Source: JBMYYR01 sp049609625 (GTDB taxonomy: Bacteria > Bacteroidota > Bacteroidia > Flavobacteriales > CAJXXR01). From it: 28,364 bases of DNA. Within the stretch, counting starts at the first letter, position 1, and every line of letters starts with the position of its first letter. The notes below the pieces were generated by a model that saw only the letters and a list, made by a program, of their open reading frames with translations, did not search any database and was not told where the DNA came from. The position numbers and the translations under genes were made by a program. The stretch covers positions 1-28,364 of the forward strand of contig JBMYYR010000027.1 of NCBI GenBank assembly GCA_049609625.1, written 5' to 3'. This document shows, one piece after another, positions 8,718 through 17,108 of this stretch.

Positions 8718-9624
8718 ACGACAATTTATAGCTCAATCGACTTTAGCTTGCGGTGCCCTGAGTTTGCCACTTTCGATGTCTGCCCAAGCTACTTCAAGTC
8801 AAAAAATAACCATTTTGCACACCAATGACGTGCATAGCCATGTAGACCCGTTTCCCAAAAACCATAGCCGATATGCCAACCAGGGCGGCGCGGCGGCGCG
8901 CGCACAGCTCATCAAAACTATACGACAAGAAGAACAACATGTTGTGCTTTTGGATGCTGGAGATATTTTTCAAGGCACGCCCTATTTTAACCTTTTTGAA
9001 GGTCAGGTAGAGTATGATTTGATGAATTATATGCAATATGACGCGGCGACTCTGGGTAATCACGATTTTGATTTAGGTATGGAAAGCTTAGTCAAACAGC
9101 TCAAACGCGCCAAATTTCCGATGTTAAATGCCAATTATGATTTGTCTGAAACGATTTTGAATCAGGATGTTAACTCCCATTGCATCATCAAAAAAGGAAA
9201 CATAAACATCGGCATCTATGGCTTGGGCATCGACCCCAAAGGCCTAATCCCCGACCAACTTTGTGAAGGTCTTGTTTATACAGATCCCATTCAGGTTATG
9301 CTGGATCAGGAAAACCAACTAAAAACACTTGGCTGCGACCTCATTATTTGTCTTTCTCATTTGGGTTTTGAATATAAAAGCAAGCTGGTGTCGGACAAAA
9401 TTTTAGCTCAACATTCTAAATTCACCCATCTTATTTTGGGCGGACATACCCATACATTTCTTGAAAAACCCTTTGAGTTTTTACGTCAAGATGGCTCAAA
9501 AATTCTTGTTAATCAAGCAGGCTGGGCTGGGCTTCAGTTAGGGCGAATTGACCTCGAAATTTCATCCCAAAATGAGCTTAGTTTTGTCAAATCAGAAAAT
9601 CTAAACTTAAGTCTTTGTTACTAA
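8707..9624 (+). CDS. metallophosphatase (5'-nucleotidase N-terminal catalytic domain)
   Basis: This 305-residue protein is the dimetal phosphoesterase domain of the UshA/5'-nucleotidase family, which dephosphorylates nucleotides outside the cytoplasm. Metal-binding motifs are HTNDVHSH (38-45, Asp41 and His43), DAGDIFQGTP (83-92, Asp86), GNHDFD (117-122), and GGHTHTF in the C-terminal third. It ends where the C-terminal domain would start in a full-length enzyme; that domain is encoded just upstream. The first 26 residues form an export signal with two arginines (NRRQFIAQSTLACGALSLPL), resembling a Tat signal though short of the full consensus. The ATG at 8707 lies inside the end of the preceding gene. 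A 281-base gap separates it from dnaA. Confidence 0.88.
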   Translation: MLNRRQFIAQSTLACGALSLPLSMSAQATSSQKITILHTNDVHSHVDPFPKNHSRYANQGGAAARAQLIKTIRQEEQHVVLLDAGDIFQGTPYFNLFEGQVEYDLMNYMQYDAATLGNHDFDLGMESLVKQLKRAKFPMLNANYDLSETILNQDVNSHCIIKKGNINIGIYGLGIDPKGLIPDQLCEGLVYTDPIQVMLDQENQLKTLGCDLIICLSHLGFEYKSKLVSDKILAQHSKFTHLILGGHTHTFLEKPFEFLRQDGSKILVNQAGWAGLQLGRIDLEISSQNELSFVKSENLNLSLCY

Positions 9625-9671
9625 GGACGATGCTGTAAATTTAGTATAGTTTAAAATTTTAATTAATTGAT

Positions 9672-9722
9672 AATCAACTACATACATTGTTGATTGATGA
9701 AAATTATTTTAAGTAGTTGATT
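9672..9722. repeat. 10-base inverted repeat upstream of dnaA
   Basis: AATCAACTAC (9672-9681) and GTAGTTGATT (9713-9722) are exact reverse complements separated by 31 AT-rich bases. The spacer holds another GTTGATTGAT. It could be a regulator site, a weak terminator for the nucleotidase gene (five Ts follow), or chance in an AT-rich gap. The rest of 9625-9905 shows no gene, no tRNA and no clear TTATNCACA DnaA box. Confidence 0.35.
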
Positions 9723-9836
9723 TTTAAATGATTGACAATTTGTGTCATTAAAGTTGAAAATAGAAGTTTACTTAAAATCCGAAAAAGAAAGTTATAATCC
9801 AATAGTAAAAACATTTTTTTTTCATTCTTTTTAGTG

Positions 9837-9844
9837 CAAATTTG
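9837..9844 (+). promoter_or_regulatory. possible -7 element for dnaA
   Basis: CAAATTTG differs from the Bacteroidota TAnnTTTG element only at the first base and would place the transcript start about 55 bases before the dnaA ATG. No TTTG is seen at the expected -33 position, so this is a weak call. Confidence 0.25.
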
Positions 9845-9905
9845 TACTCTCAAAACGGATAGATTGATTCGACCAAAATAAAATAATAGAAAGAGTATAA
9901 ATCGT

Positions 9906-11321
9906 ATGAAAAAAACACCTGAACAAGTTTGGAATAGCTGCCTTTCTGCTATCAAAACGCACGTAAGTCCACAAAGTTTTAAAACATGGTTTGAGCCAAT
10001 ACAAGCTTTGGAATTGAACGGAACTACGTTGAAAATTCTGGTGCCGAATAATTTTTTCTATGAATGGTTGGAAGAGCACTACATCGATTTGCTCCGACAA
10101 ACCATCAGTGCCGAATTGGGCGACGAAGCTAAATTGCTTTACGTATTGCCAGCCGAAACACATTCAAGACCATCCGAAACTAAAGCTACTCAAGAAACAA
10201 TACGTTCTTCAACAGCCGAAGTTAAAGCCTCTAGGCAAGCCGATGAACAGTCGGGCGACAACCCATTTTATCAAAAAAAGAAGAGCTTAGAGATTGATCC
10301 TCAGCTTAATGCAAATTACGATTTTGATAGCTTTATTGAAGGCGATGCGAATCGATTGGCGCGATCGGCGGCATTTGCCATAGCTCAAAAACCAGGAGGA
10401 ACGTCGTTCAATCCCTTGTTGCTCTATGGAGGTGTTGGTTTAGGAAAAACACATTTGGCCAATGCTATTGGTGTAGAAATTAAGGGACAGTTTCCCGAAA
10501 AAACCGTACTTTACGTTTCTGCAGAGCGTTTTACACAACAATTTATACAATCGATAAGAAACAACAATCGAAATAATTTTGTGCATTTCTACGAAACCAT
10601 CGATGTTTTGATTATTGATGACGTTCAGTTTTTCTCAGGAAAAGAAAAAACACAAGATGTTTTCTTTCACATTTTCAATCACTTACATCGCTCGGGGAAG
10701 CAACTTATTTTGACTTCCGACCGCGCCCCTGTCGATATGCAAGGCATGGAGCAACGTTTACTTTCCCGATTCAAATGGGGGCTTTCGGCCGATTTGCAAA
10801 TGCCAGCCTACGAAACCCGATTAGCGATTTTACAATCGTTTTTAGATCGAAATGCTATTGAAATTCCTTTTGATGTTGTCGATTTTCTGGCATTACACGT
10901 CAAAACAAACATTAGAGAGCTGGAAGGTGTGCTGATTTCATTGGTTGCTCACGCCACCTTGAACTCCATTGAGTACTCGGTAGAACTAGCGAAGTCAATT
11001 CTAAATCAAGTTGTTCAGACAAAATCGAAACCAATAAGCATCGATGCAATTCAAAAAGAAATCTGTCAGTATTTTGACATTTCTTTAGACCTAATGCTGT
11101 CAAAATCTCGCAAAAGACATTTGGTGCAAGCCCGACAACTTGCCATGTATTTTTCTAAAAAATACACCAACAGTTCTTTGCTCAGCATAGGCAAACAACA
11201 CGGCGGAAAAGACCACGCCACAGTTTTGTATGCTTGCCGAGCCATCAAAAACCTACTGGAGACGGACAAGCAATTTTCTGCCTTTGCTAAAGATATCGAA
11301 ACCCGACTTCATAAGTTTTAA
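9906..11321 (+). CDS. dnaA: chromosomal replication initiator protein DnaA
   Basis: This 471-residue protein is the AAA+ initiator that binds DnaA boxes and opens the origin. Domain I spans about 1-85 (QVWNSCLSAIKTHVSPQSFK), followed by a variable linker (about 86-130). The ATPase has Walker A GGVGLGKT (175-182), Walker B LIIDDVQFF (235-243), sensor LTSD (269-272) and the arginine-finger segment RLLSRFKWG (284-292). The DNA-binding domain IV carries the signature HGGKDHATV (432-440). Length is normal for Bacteroidota. dnaN is not adjacent, so this location does not by itself mark oriC. A probable intrinsic terminator follows immediately, so dnaA appears to be its own transcription unit. Confidence 0.98.
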   Translation: MKKTPEQVWNSCLSAIKTHVSPQSFKTWFEPIQALELNGTTLKILVPNNFFYEWLEEHYIDLLRQTISAELGDEAKLLYVLPAETHSRPSETKATQETIRSSTAEVKASRQADEQSGDNPFYQKKKSLEIDPQLNANYDFDSFIEGDANRLARSAAFAIAQKPGGTSFNPLLLYGGVGLGKTHLANAIGVEIKGQFPEKTVLYVSAERFTQQFIQSIRNNNRNNFVHFYETIDVLIIDDVQFFSGKEKTQDVFFHIFNHLHRSGKQLILTSDRAPVDMQGMEQRLLSRFKWGLSADLQMPAYETRLAILQSFLDRNAIEIPFDVVDFLALHVKTNIRELEGVLISLVAHATLNSIEYSVELAKSILNQVVQTKSKPISIDAIQKEICQYFDISLDLMLSKSRKRHLVQARQLAMYFSKKYTNSSLLSIGKQHGGKDHATVLYACRAIKNLLETDKQFSAFAKDIETRLHKF

Positions 11322-11324
11322 AAC

Positions 11325-11348
11325 GCTAACGAATGAGTTGCTTTTTTT
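11325..11348 (+). terminator. probable intrinsic terminator of dnaA
   Basis: GCTAAC (11325-11330) pairs with GTTGC (11337-11341) with one bulged T around a GAATGA loop, and seven Ts follow directly. The stem is short but sits four bases after the dnaA stop. Confidence 0.5.
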
Positions 11349-11514
11349 ACATGGAGAACCACCTTGATACAAATGGAAATTTTGGTTTAGTTCTGCGCCC
11401 AAATAAAGCTTGAATATCAAAACACTTCAAACCTAAACTTAGCCTAAAACGCAATAGAAGTTCTTCTAATATAAGTTAGAATCTTCAATCATCAGCAAAA
11501 AGGACGTGCTTTTA

Positions 11515-11547
11515 TTTGGACAAAACAATGAGAATTATGTATATTTG
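11515..11547 (+). promoter_or_regulatory. consensus Bacteroidota promoter for the lipoprotein gene at 11588
   Basis: TTTG at 11515-11518 and TATATTTG at 11540-11547 match both the -33 and -7 elements with a 21-base spacer. The start of transcription would be near 11554, about 35 bases before the ATG. The remaining bases from 11349 show no gene. Confidence 0.65.
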
Positions 11548-11587
11548 GTTGTTCAAATTTTAAACTATTTACATAACTGTTTTCGTC

Positions 11588-12478
11588 ATGCCTTTCAAAT
11601 CTATTTTTTCTATTTTTATTGCCGTTTTGTCTGTCGGTGTGTTTTCCACTTCGTGTGATGTAGAAACCGAAAACACCAACGAAAGCCTCAATTGGACTCA
11701 TAATTTGTTTACAAGCCAAGAAACTAAATCAACGTCTGATTATTATTCTGTTTACAATGCTGATGGACTAAAAATTGTTGGACAAATCAACGCGACAGAC
11801 TCTGTTGTTATCCGAATGGGCGTTGTGGGAACAAATGAACTGAAAGTTGGTAGTTATTTGCTAAAGAAAAATGGATTTTACACCATTCAACTCCATAAAA
11901 ATGGAAATACGACCAAGGCACTTTCGGGAAACATACATTTATTTAGAGTCCAAAACCGAGTTGATTTTGATTTTGAAGCCAACTTAGAGGATGGCACCCG
12001 ATTGGAATTTGGCGAAGCCAGAAACCTTTTGCTCAACACCGAAGACCCTAAAGATTCTTCAAAACCAACAACACAAGAAGGAACTATTGTTGCTGATATT
12101 AACGGCCAAACTCAGGCATGGAACAAAAACGAAACCTATGGTCAGTTTGCGCCAGCCTTTGAATATTTAGGTTTGGGCGGCAACTCAGTCGCTCATTCTA
12201 TTGCCTTTAGTGCAAATGGCTACACCTCAAAAGCTGAAATCATTCAGGATTTGAACACCACTTTAGACCTCAATCAAATCACCCTAAACTATACCATTAA
12301 TTCCACAAACCAGACGTATACGTTGACCTTTGGAACGGCTAAGTTTTTAGCATTCAACGATCAAAATGAATTGACTATTTCGATTGAAAATGGAATTCTT
12401 GATAATGTTTCTGCTCCAAATCCTGCTGGTTTGACTATAGATAATTGCTTATTCAACAAAGTTCAGGTTCAGTTCTAG
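11588..12478 (+). CDS. hypothetical lipoprotein
   Basis: I do not recognise this 296-residue protein with confidence. It begins with a lipoprotein signal sequence (1-22) ending in the lipobox STSC, with Cys23 as the predicted lipidated residue, followed by an acidic stretch. The rest is soluble and beta-rich. The second half opens with IVADINGQTQAWNKN (from about 168), a pattern seen at the start of small Bacteroidota lipoprotein domains such as DUF6252, but that assignment is tentative. It has its own strong promoter and stands alone between dnaA and a convergent glycosyltransferase. Its TAG stop overlaps the opposing gene's TAG in the palindrome CTAG (12475-12478). Confidence 0.7.
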   Translation: MPFKSIFSIFIAVLSVGVFSTSCDVETENTNESLNWTHNLFTSQETKSTSDYYSVYNADGLKIVGQINATDSVVIRMGVVGTNELKVGSYLLKKNGFYTIQLHKNGNTTKALSGNIHLFRVQNRVDFDFEANLEDGTRLEFGEARNLLLNTEDPKDSSKPTTQEGTIVADINGQTQAWNKNETYGQFAPAFEYLGLGGNSVAHSIAFSANGYTSKAEIIQDLNTTLDLNQITLNYTINSTNQTYTLTFGTAKFLAFNDQNELTISIENGILDNVSAPNPAGLTIDNCLFNKVQVQF

Positions 12479-13503
12479 ATTACAGATTTAAGTTTTTCTT
12501 TTAAACTAATTGAAGTCATTTTCTTCAGTTCGGATGATTCTAATGCTGAAAAATGACTGAACTTATTTTCCAAATACGCTGCCAAATAGTCTTGTTCGGT
12601 TTGCCCTTTAGTTGGAATTAGAATGATATGTTTTCTATTTAATTCATGTAAATCCATCAAGGTGCTATAGCCTGATCTACAAATAATTACACTTGCTTTA
12701 TTGATCTGGTTTTCAAGATCTTGCTTATCCAAAAAAGAATGATATTCTATTGATTTTGAATGAGTTTCTAAAGTGGTTTTCTCCAAGCTTCCTCCAACAA
12801 AACACAGTGAATACGCCTCAAAACCTGATGAGAACAAGTGCATTAACTGATGCTCTAACTGACTGCGTTTTGGCTCGACACCAGAAAGCAAAACTAAAAT
12901 TCGATTAGCTTCTCCAGCTTGATTTTTAAGCTTAAGATGAGAAAGCGGTTGAATATAGTTTTGATTTTGTTTCCAATGCAGCTGGAGTTGATTCAAATCG
13001 CCACTCAACTTAGTCTCAGGTGATTGATAATCTGGAATATAAAGCTCATCAAAACCTTTTATATAATTTCGATGAATAGCTTCAATGAATGTTTTGAATA
13101 GCCGATGACCAAAAGGTGCTTTAGGAACAAGCTGATGACAAACAAAAATAGACTTTACGCTGTTGTGATAGACACCATACCGATTGTCAGAAATAATAAG
13201 ATCGAACTTGTGTATATTTTGTAATTTTTGGATGACCTTTTGCTCCTTTTTTATGGCGGAAGACAAGGTTTTTAATCCGAAAAGTACACTAAGCCAAACA
13301 GGTCGGCTTTTATGATATGTAATCTGATAATCAGGAAGTTCAAAGAATTGTAAGTTCGGGAGTCGACGTTTTAGAAACATTAAAGCTGTTCCTGAACTGG
13401 CTATCAAAACCTGATGTCCTTTTTGGAGATGTTGTTCTATCAGAACCGAAGATCTGCTGGCGTGTCCAATTCCCCAATTTAGTGGGGCAACGAGCACTTT
13501 CAT
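12475..13503 (-). CDS. glycosyltransferase, GT-B fold (MurG/UGT-like)
   Basis: This 342-residue protein looks like a GT-B glycosyltransferase related to MurG and UDP-glucuronosyltransferase families. The N-terminal acceptor domain starts MKVLVAPLNWGIGHASRS, the glycine/histidine loop of such enzymes. The C-terminal donor domain has VLLSGVEPKRSQLE, CFVGGS, VIICRSGYSTLMDL and IPTKGQTEQDYLA, the last resembling the P...QxxNA nucleotide-sugar loop. Sugar and acceptor are unknown. I start at ATG 13503; an open frame back to 13548 would run into uppP. It follows uppP with a two-base gap at the end of the lipB-ftsX-uppP cluster, which suggests an envelope role. Confidence 0.82.
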   Translation of the reverse strand: MKVLVAPLNWGIGHASRSSVLIEQHLQKGHQVLIASSGTALMFLKRRLPNLQFFELPDYQITYHKSRPVWLSVLFGLKTLSSAIKKEQKVIQKLQNIHKFDLIISDNRYGVYHNSVKSIFVCHQLVPKAPFGHRLFKTFIEAIHRNYIKGFDELYIPDYQSPETKLSGDLNQLQLHWKQNQNYIQPLSHLKLKNQAGEANRILVLLSGVEPKRSQLEHQLMHLFSSGFEAYSLCFVGGSLEKTTLETHSKSIEYHSFLDKQDLENQINKASVIICRSGYSTLMDLHELNRKHIILIPTKGQTEQDYLAAYLENKFSHFSALESSELKKMTSISLKEKLKSVI

Positions 13504-13505
13504 CA

Positions 13506-14285
13506 CTAAAAATAAAGTCCGATAGCAATAAGTCCGACAGCTAAACAATAGATCGAAAAGTAACGAAGTTTACTGTTTTTCACCAACTTAATCATCCAAG
13601 TGCAAGCCAATAATCCTGAAACAAAAGCGGCGACAAAACCGAAGGCATAAACCGAAAGTTGGTCGTTTTCAACTGTGAATTTAGAATCCAGTAAATCTTT
13701 GGCAATTTTCCCAAAAATGAGCGGAACAACCATCAAAAATGAAAATCTGGCGGCTTTTTCTTTGTCAATACCCAAAAGCACCGCCGAAGAAATAGTAGCA
13801 CCCGATCTGGAAATACCAGGCAAAATGGCTATGGCTTGTGCTATTCCGATAAGAATAGACTGCATAATACCAACTTCTTTTTTGGTTGATTTAGCACGGT
13901 CGGCAAGAAGTAAAAGTAGCGCTGTGAGTAAAAGCATAAAGCCTACAAACATGATTTTTCCTGTAAAAAGCGCATCTATTTCTTCCTCAAAAACAACACC
14001 AACAAGTGCTGCAGGAATCATGGATAAAATAATTTTGAGTACAAAAAGACGATCCGATGTATTGTTAGAAAACAAACCTTTTATGATGTCTAAAATGTCA
14101 TTTCTGAAAATCACTAGCGTACTGAGTGCTGTTGCAAAATGAAGAACAACCGTAAAACTGACGTTTTCTTTAATTTCGGTGTCCATCAAAGCTTTGGCAA
14201 TTTCGAGATGCCCACTACTGCTGACAGGTAAAAACTCGGTGAGTCCCTGAATTAGACCTAAAAGAATGGCTTCTAATGTACTCAT
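13506..14285 (-). CDS. uppP: undecaprenyl-diphosphatase UppP (BacA)
   Basis: This 259-residue polytopic inner-membrane enzyme removes a phosphate from undecaprenyl diphosphate to recycle the lipid carrier for peptidoglycan and surface glycan synthesis; overproduction of the family gives bacitracin resistance. Signature motifs are the (E/Q)-rich QGLTEFLPVSSSGH (13-26) and LPGISRSGAT (155-164), which form the active site. About seven to eight hydrophobic segments are visible. Length is near the family norm of 260-270. Its ATG abuts the DUF3098 stop with no gap, and it is followed two bases later by the glycosyltransferase, indicating one operon. Confidence 0.96.
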   Translation of the reverse strand: MSTLEAILLGLIQGLTEFLPVSSSGHLEIAKALMDTEIKENVSFTVVLHFATALSTLVIFRNDILDIIKGLFSNNTSDRLFVLKIILSMIPAALVGVVFEEEIDALFTGKIMFVGFMLLLTALLLLLADRAKSTKKEVGIMQSILIGIAQAIAILPGISRSGATISSAVLLGIDKEKAARFSFLMVVPLIFGKIAKDLLDSKFTVENDQLSVYAFGFVAAFVSGLLACTWMIKLVKNSKLRYFSIYCLAVGLIAIGLYF

Positions 14286-14522
14286 TTAGTTTTGTTTTGG
14301 ATCGCCTTTCATTATGGCGAACACATCAATGATTAATCCGATAAGAATCAGGATTGGGGCTAAAGTAATTCGCTGAAAGTTAAAAATTTCGGGATTGAAA
14401 GACACACCGTCTTCTGATCCGCCTCCAATCATCAAAATAAAACCAACAACACTGATGGCGATTCCGAGAAAAAGAAGTTTGTAATTAACTGAACTAAAGA
14501 GACTTGACTTGTTGTTTTCCAT
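14286..14522 (-). CDS. DUF3098 small membrane protein
   Basis: This 78-residue protein of the DUF3098 family has two membrane helices (about 14-33 and 51-70) joined by a loop with GGGSEDGVSFNPEIFNFQRI, the best conserved part of the family. Function is not established. In Bacteroidota the family is characteristically encoded between ftsX and uppP, exactly as here: 12 bases after ftsX and directly abutting uppP. That context suggests a role in division or lipid-carrier recycling, but this is inference. Confidence 0.88.
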   Translation of the reverse strand: MENNKSSLFSSVNYKLLFLGIAISVVGFILMIGGGSEDGVSFNPEIFNFQRITLAPILILIGLIIDVFAIMKGDPKQN

Positions 14523-14534
14523 AATTATTGGGTG

Positions 14535-15419
14535 TTAGTTGTAGATATCAGACAGATTGGCGTTTAGGTATTTCCGGACTGCAAAAATGGTACTGAGTAG
14601 CGAAAGTACGATTCCGAGACTTAAAATCAGACCTGAACTAAGTAAGAAATAGTTAATGTTTGATAAAAAATCATGGCTGGGAATAATTCGATTGAGGTAA
14701 TACAGCACCACATAATTGAGCAAAATGGCAAAAATGGCTGCTAAAAAACCTTGTAAAAAACTGGTTTTAAGAAATGGCTTTTGGATAAAAAAATTAGAAG
14801 CACCTACGAGTTGCATCGTTCGGATAGAAAAGCGTTTGGAGTATATAGATAGTCGTATTGAGTTGTTTATCAGAACGATGGCAATGATGAGGAAGATGAC
14901 ACAGAGGCCAACAAAAAAGTAACTCAGCCATTTTAAATTAGCGCTTAGTTGCGCTAATACGTTTCTGTCATAAGCGATTTTATAGACAGCTTCGGTCTTG
15001 AGAAGTTGTTCTTCTAAAGTGTTAATGTGTTCATTTTTAACAAATTCAGACTGAAAACTCAAGTCGTAGGAGTCGAAAAGTGGATTGAAATCCATGTGCA
15101 TGAAAAAATCGTTTCCGAGTTCTTTTTTCATAGCTTCGGCAGCACGTTCTTTACTAATAAAATCAACAGATTTAATGCCATCAATTTGTTTTAATTTTTT
15201 TTCTAAATTACTGGAGGTAATAGGTTTAGAAAGCGGGTCGATATAAATAGTCATGACCAACTCTTCTTTGATTTTTTCGGAAATATGATGTGCCGAAAGC
15301 ATCACATTGGCCCAAAGCCCAACGAGAAATAGCAACAAGGCCGAGCTGATTAATACGCTTAGAAAGGCGATTCTCAGCTTTTTTCTATTAACTTTTTTAA
15401 ATCGTTGGTTAGTAGACAT
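14535..15419 (-). CDS. ftsX: cell division protein FtsX
   Basis: This 294-residue inner-membrane protein partners with the ATPase FtsE and couples division to peptidoglycan hydrolase activation. It shows the FtsX topology: a basic N-terminus, membrane helix 1 (about 17-38), a periplasmic domain (about 40-160, containing LEKKLKQIDGIKSVDFISKE), and three further helices (about 163-186, 222-242, 258-281). The segment RTMQLVGASNFFIQKPFL (200-217) is the conserved permease motif. Length fits. ftsE is not adjacent, as is common in Bacteroidota. Start and stop abut lipB and DUF3098 closely (0 and 12 bases). Confidence 0.94.
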   Translation of the reverse strand: MSTNQRFKKVNRKKLRIAFLSVLISSALLLFLVGLWANVMLSAHHISEKIKEELVMTIYIDPLSKPITSSNLEKKLKQIDGIKSVDFISKERAAEAMKKELGNDFFMHMDFNPLFDSYDLSFQSEFVKNEHINTLEEQLLKTEAVYKIAYDRNVLAQLSANLKWLSYFFVGLCVIFLIIAIVLINNSIRLSIYSKRFSIRTMQLVGASNFFIQKPFLKTSFLQGFLAAIFAILLNYVVLYYLNRIIPSHDFLSNINYFLLSSGLILSLGIVLSLLSTIFAVRKYLNANLSDIYN

Positions 15420-16121
15420 TTAATTTGATATTTGAAATTCAAAAAGATCTTGAAGGTGTCCGGTCAACTTTTGAGCAACTTCCTTTATATCCACTTGTTT
15501 TCTGAGTTCAATATTGAGTGAGGTTACCGATTTATCAGTAATCCCACAAGGTATAATATTGGTAAAATAGTCTAAGTCAGTATTCAGGTTGAAGGCTAAG
15601 CCGTGCATCGTAATCCATCGACTTGCACGCACGCCCATAGCACAAATTTTTCGTGCATTCATGGTTCCAATATCCAGCCAAACCCCTGTTTCTCCTGTCG
15701 AACGTTCGGCAGAAATGCCGTACTCTTTTAAAGTCAAAATGACAGCTTCTTCAAGAAATCTGAGGTATTTATGGATGTCGGTAAAAAACTGATCTAAATC
15801 AAAAATAGGGTAGACCACCAACTGACCAGGGCCGTGGTAGGTGATGTCTCCGCCTCTATTTATTTTATAAAAACTTGCGCCTTTGGCTTTTAGTTGTTCA
15901 TTGTTGATGAGCAAATGTTCAAATTTTCCGCTTTTTCCTAAAGTATACACGTGCGGATGTTCGCAAATCAACAGGTGGTTTAGACTCTGAATTTGGTCTG
16001 CTTTGTCTAGATTTCGATTCGCTTGTTTTTGTTCAGAAATCTTTGTGAACAACTTTTCCTGATACTCCCAAGCTTCTTTATAATCTATTAGTCCTAAGTT
16101 CTCAATCCGAACTTGTTTCAT
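15420..16121 (-). CDS. lipB: lipoyl(octanoyl) transferase LipB
   Basis: This 233-residue enzyme transfers octanoate from acyl carrier protein to lipoyl domains of 2-oxoacid dehydrogenases and the glycine cleavage system, the first step of lipoate synthesis. It shows the signature RGGDITYHGPGQL (89-101), the catalytic Lys158 in NARKICAMGV and the acyl-thioester Cys192 in NIIPCGI. LTLKEYGISAERSTGETGVW (129-148) is also typical. Length is normal. It starts three bases after the isomerase stop and its stop abuts the ftsX start, so it is co-transcribed with division and envelope genes without an obvious functional link. Confidence 0.96.
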   Translation of the reverse strand: MKQVRIENLGLIDYKEAWEYQEKLFTKISEQKQANRNLDKADQIQSLNHLLICEHPHVYTLGKSGKFEHLLINNEQLKAKGASFYKINRGGDITYHGPGQLVVYPIFDLDQFFTDIHKYLRFLEEAVILTLKEYGISAERSTGETGVWLDIGTMNARKICAMGVRASRWITMHGLAFNLNTDLDYFTNIIPCGITDKSVTSLNIELRKQVDIKEVAQKLTGHLQDLFEFQISN

Positions 16122-16124
16122 AAC

Positions 16125-17108
16125 TTAGCTTTTTCCGAGTTCTGATTTTAAATAGTCGATAACCTTAACTTCCATAACATCAACGCCATTGAGTTCCGAA
16201 AGGTAGACCGAAGTCCAATCTCCCAAATGAATCCAATAAAAACTTTGTTCAAAATTATTTGCTCCTTTTGACTCGATTTTTTTAGTTTCGGCGTAGTTAG
16301 AAATAATTTCCTGATTCAACTCAATACGAGTTCTATTACGTTCATAATCAGAAGGATTGGTCATAAATAAAACGCTTTTGTCTTTGTGGTCTTGACTGGT
16401 AGTCCAACCCACCAATTCGTTATGATTCATTTCAGGAACAGTTTGATGCCAGCTCAACATTTTAGAATTTTCGTTTATTTGTTGACGAAAACGCTCACTC
16501 ACACCATTAAAACCATCAACACAATATAAAATAGGCGTTTTTTTGTAGAAAAAGTCAGCTAGCATTTTAGCTTCTTTCTGAATAGACGCCGTGTTGGTTT
16601 CAATGGATTGAATAATGCCTTCCCAAATGTTATCCAAATTAGCTTCAAAAACACCGTAAGCTTTTAGGGCGTAAACCAATTGAGTTAATGAATAACTGAG
16701 CATTGCTCTTGGTGAAAATGCTGTTGGGAGTTGAACAAAATTCAACTGATGTTTTTTTGCTAAATCGATAACTTTTCCACCCGAACTGATACAGAAAATA
16801 GTTGCTTTTTTTTCTATTGCTTGTTGAAGGGCAATTAAAGTTTCTTCGGTATTGCCTGAAAATGAAGAGATTATAACCAATGAATGTTCATCAACAAAAT
16901 TTGGCAAGGCGTAACCTCTGTTCAAAACAATAGGTAGTTTTGATAAGTCAAACAGTAAATCTTTGGTTATAGAACCTCCAATTCCTGAGCCCCCAAGACC
17001 AGAAATTACAATATTTGAGAAAGATTTTGACGAGTCAGCTTTAATGCCCTGAGCAATCTGCTGAGCGTCTTTTAATTGTTCATTTAATTTCCGTACGAGG
17101 TTTTTCAT
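16125..17108 (-). CDS. bifunctional phosphoglucose/phosphomannose isomerase (SIS domain)
   Basis: This 327-residue protein has the SIS fold of sugar-phosphate isomerases and matches the PGI/PMI bifunctional family, which interconverts glucose-6-P or mannose-6-P with fructose-6-P. Key segments are ISGLGGSGIGGS (35-46), SSFSGNTEET (81-90), the phosphate-binding ISSGGKVIDLA (107-117), PRAMLSYSL (133-141) and PEMNHNELVGW in the C-terminal half with the conserved acidic/histidine pair. Length (about 320-350) suits the family. It begins the minus-strand envelope cluster, right beside the gene-free element at 17109-17439. It could supply sugar phosphates for glycan synthesis; glycolytic use is also possible. 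Confidence 0.88.
   Translation of the reverse strand: MKNLVRKLNEQLKDAQQIAQGIKADSSKSFSNIVISGLGGSGIGGSITKDLLFDLSKLPIVLNRGYALPNFVDEHSLVIISSFSGNTEETLIALQQAIEKKATIFCISSGGKVIDLAKKHQLNFVQLPTAFSPRAMLSYSLTQLVYALKAYGVFEANLDNIWEGIIQSIETNTASIQKEAKMLADFFYKKTPILYCVDGFNGVSERFRQQINENSKMLSWHQTVPEMNHNELVGWTTSQDHKDKSVLFMTNPSDYERNRTRIELNQEIISNYAETKKIESKGANNFEQSFYWIHLGDWTSVYLSELNGVDVMEVKVIDYLKSELGKS

Noticed and set aside
9625..9905. oriC beside dnaA
   Set aside because: No cluster of DnaA boxes and no dnaN next to dnaA; AT-richness alone is not evidence.
13504..13548. Upstream extension of the minus-strand glycosyltransferase
   Set aside because: It overlaps the end of uppP, and the family N-terminus MKVLVAPLNWG starts at 13503.
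13675..14142. 155-codon open frame on the plus strand
   Set aside because: It is fully antisense to uppP, whose motifs are clear, and its composition is typical of a shadow frame.
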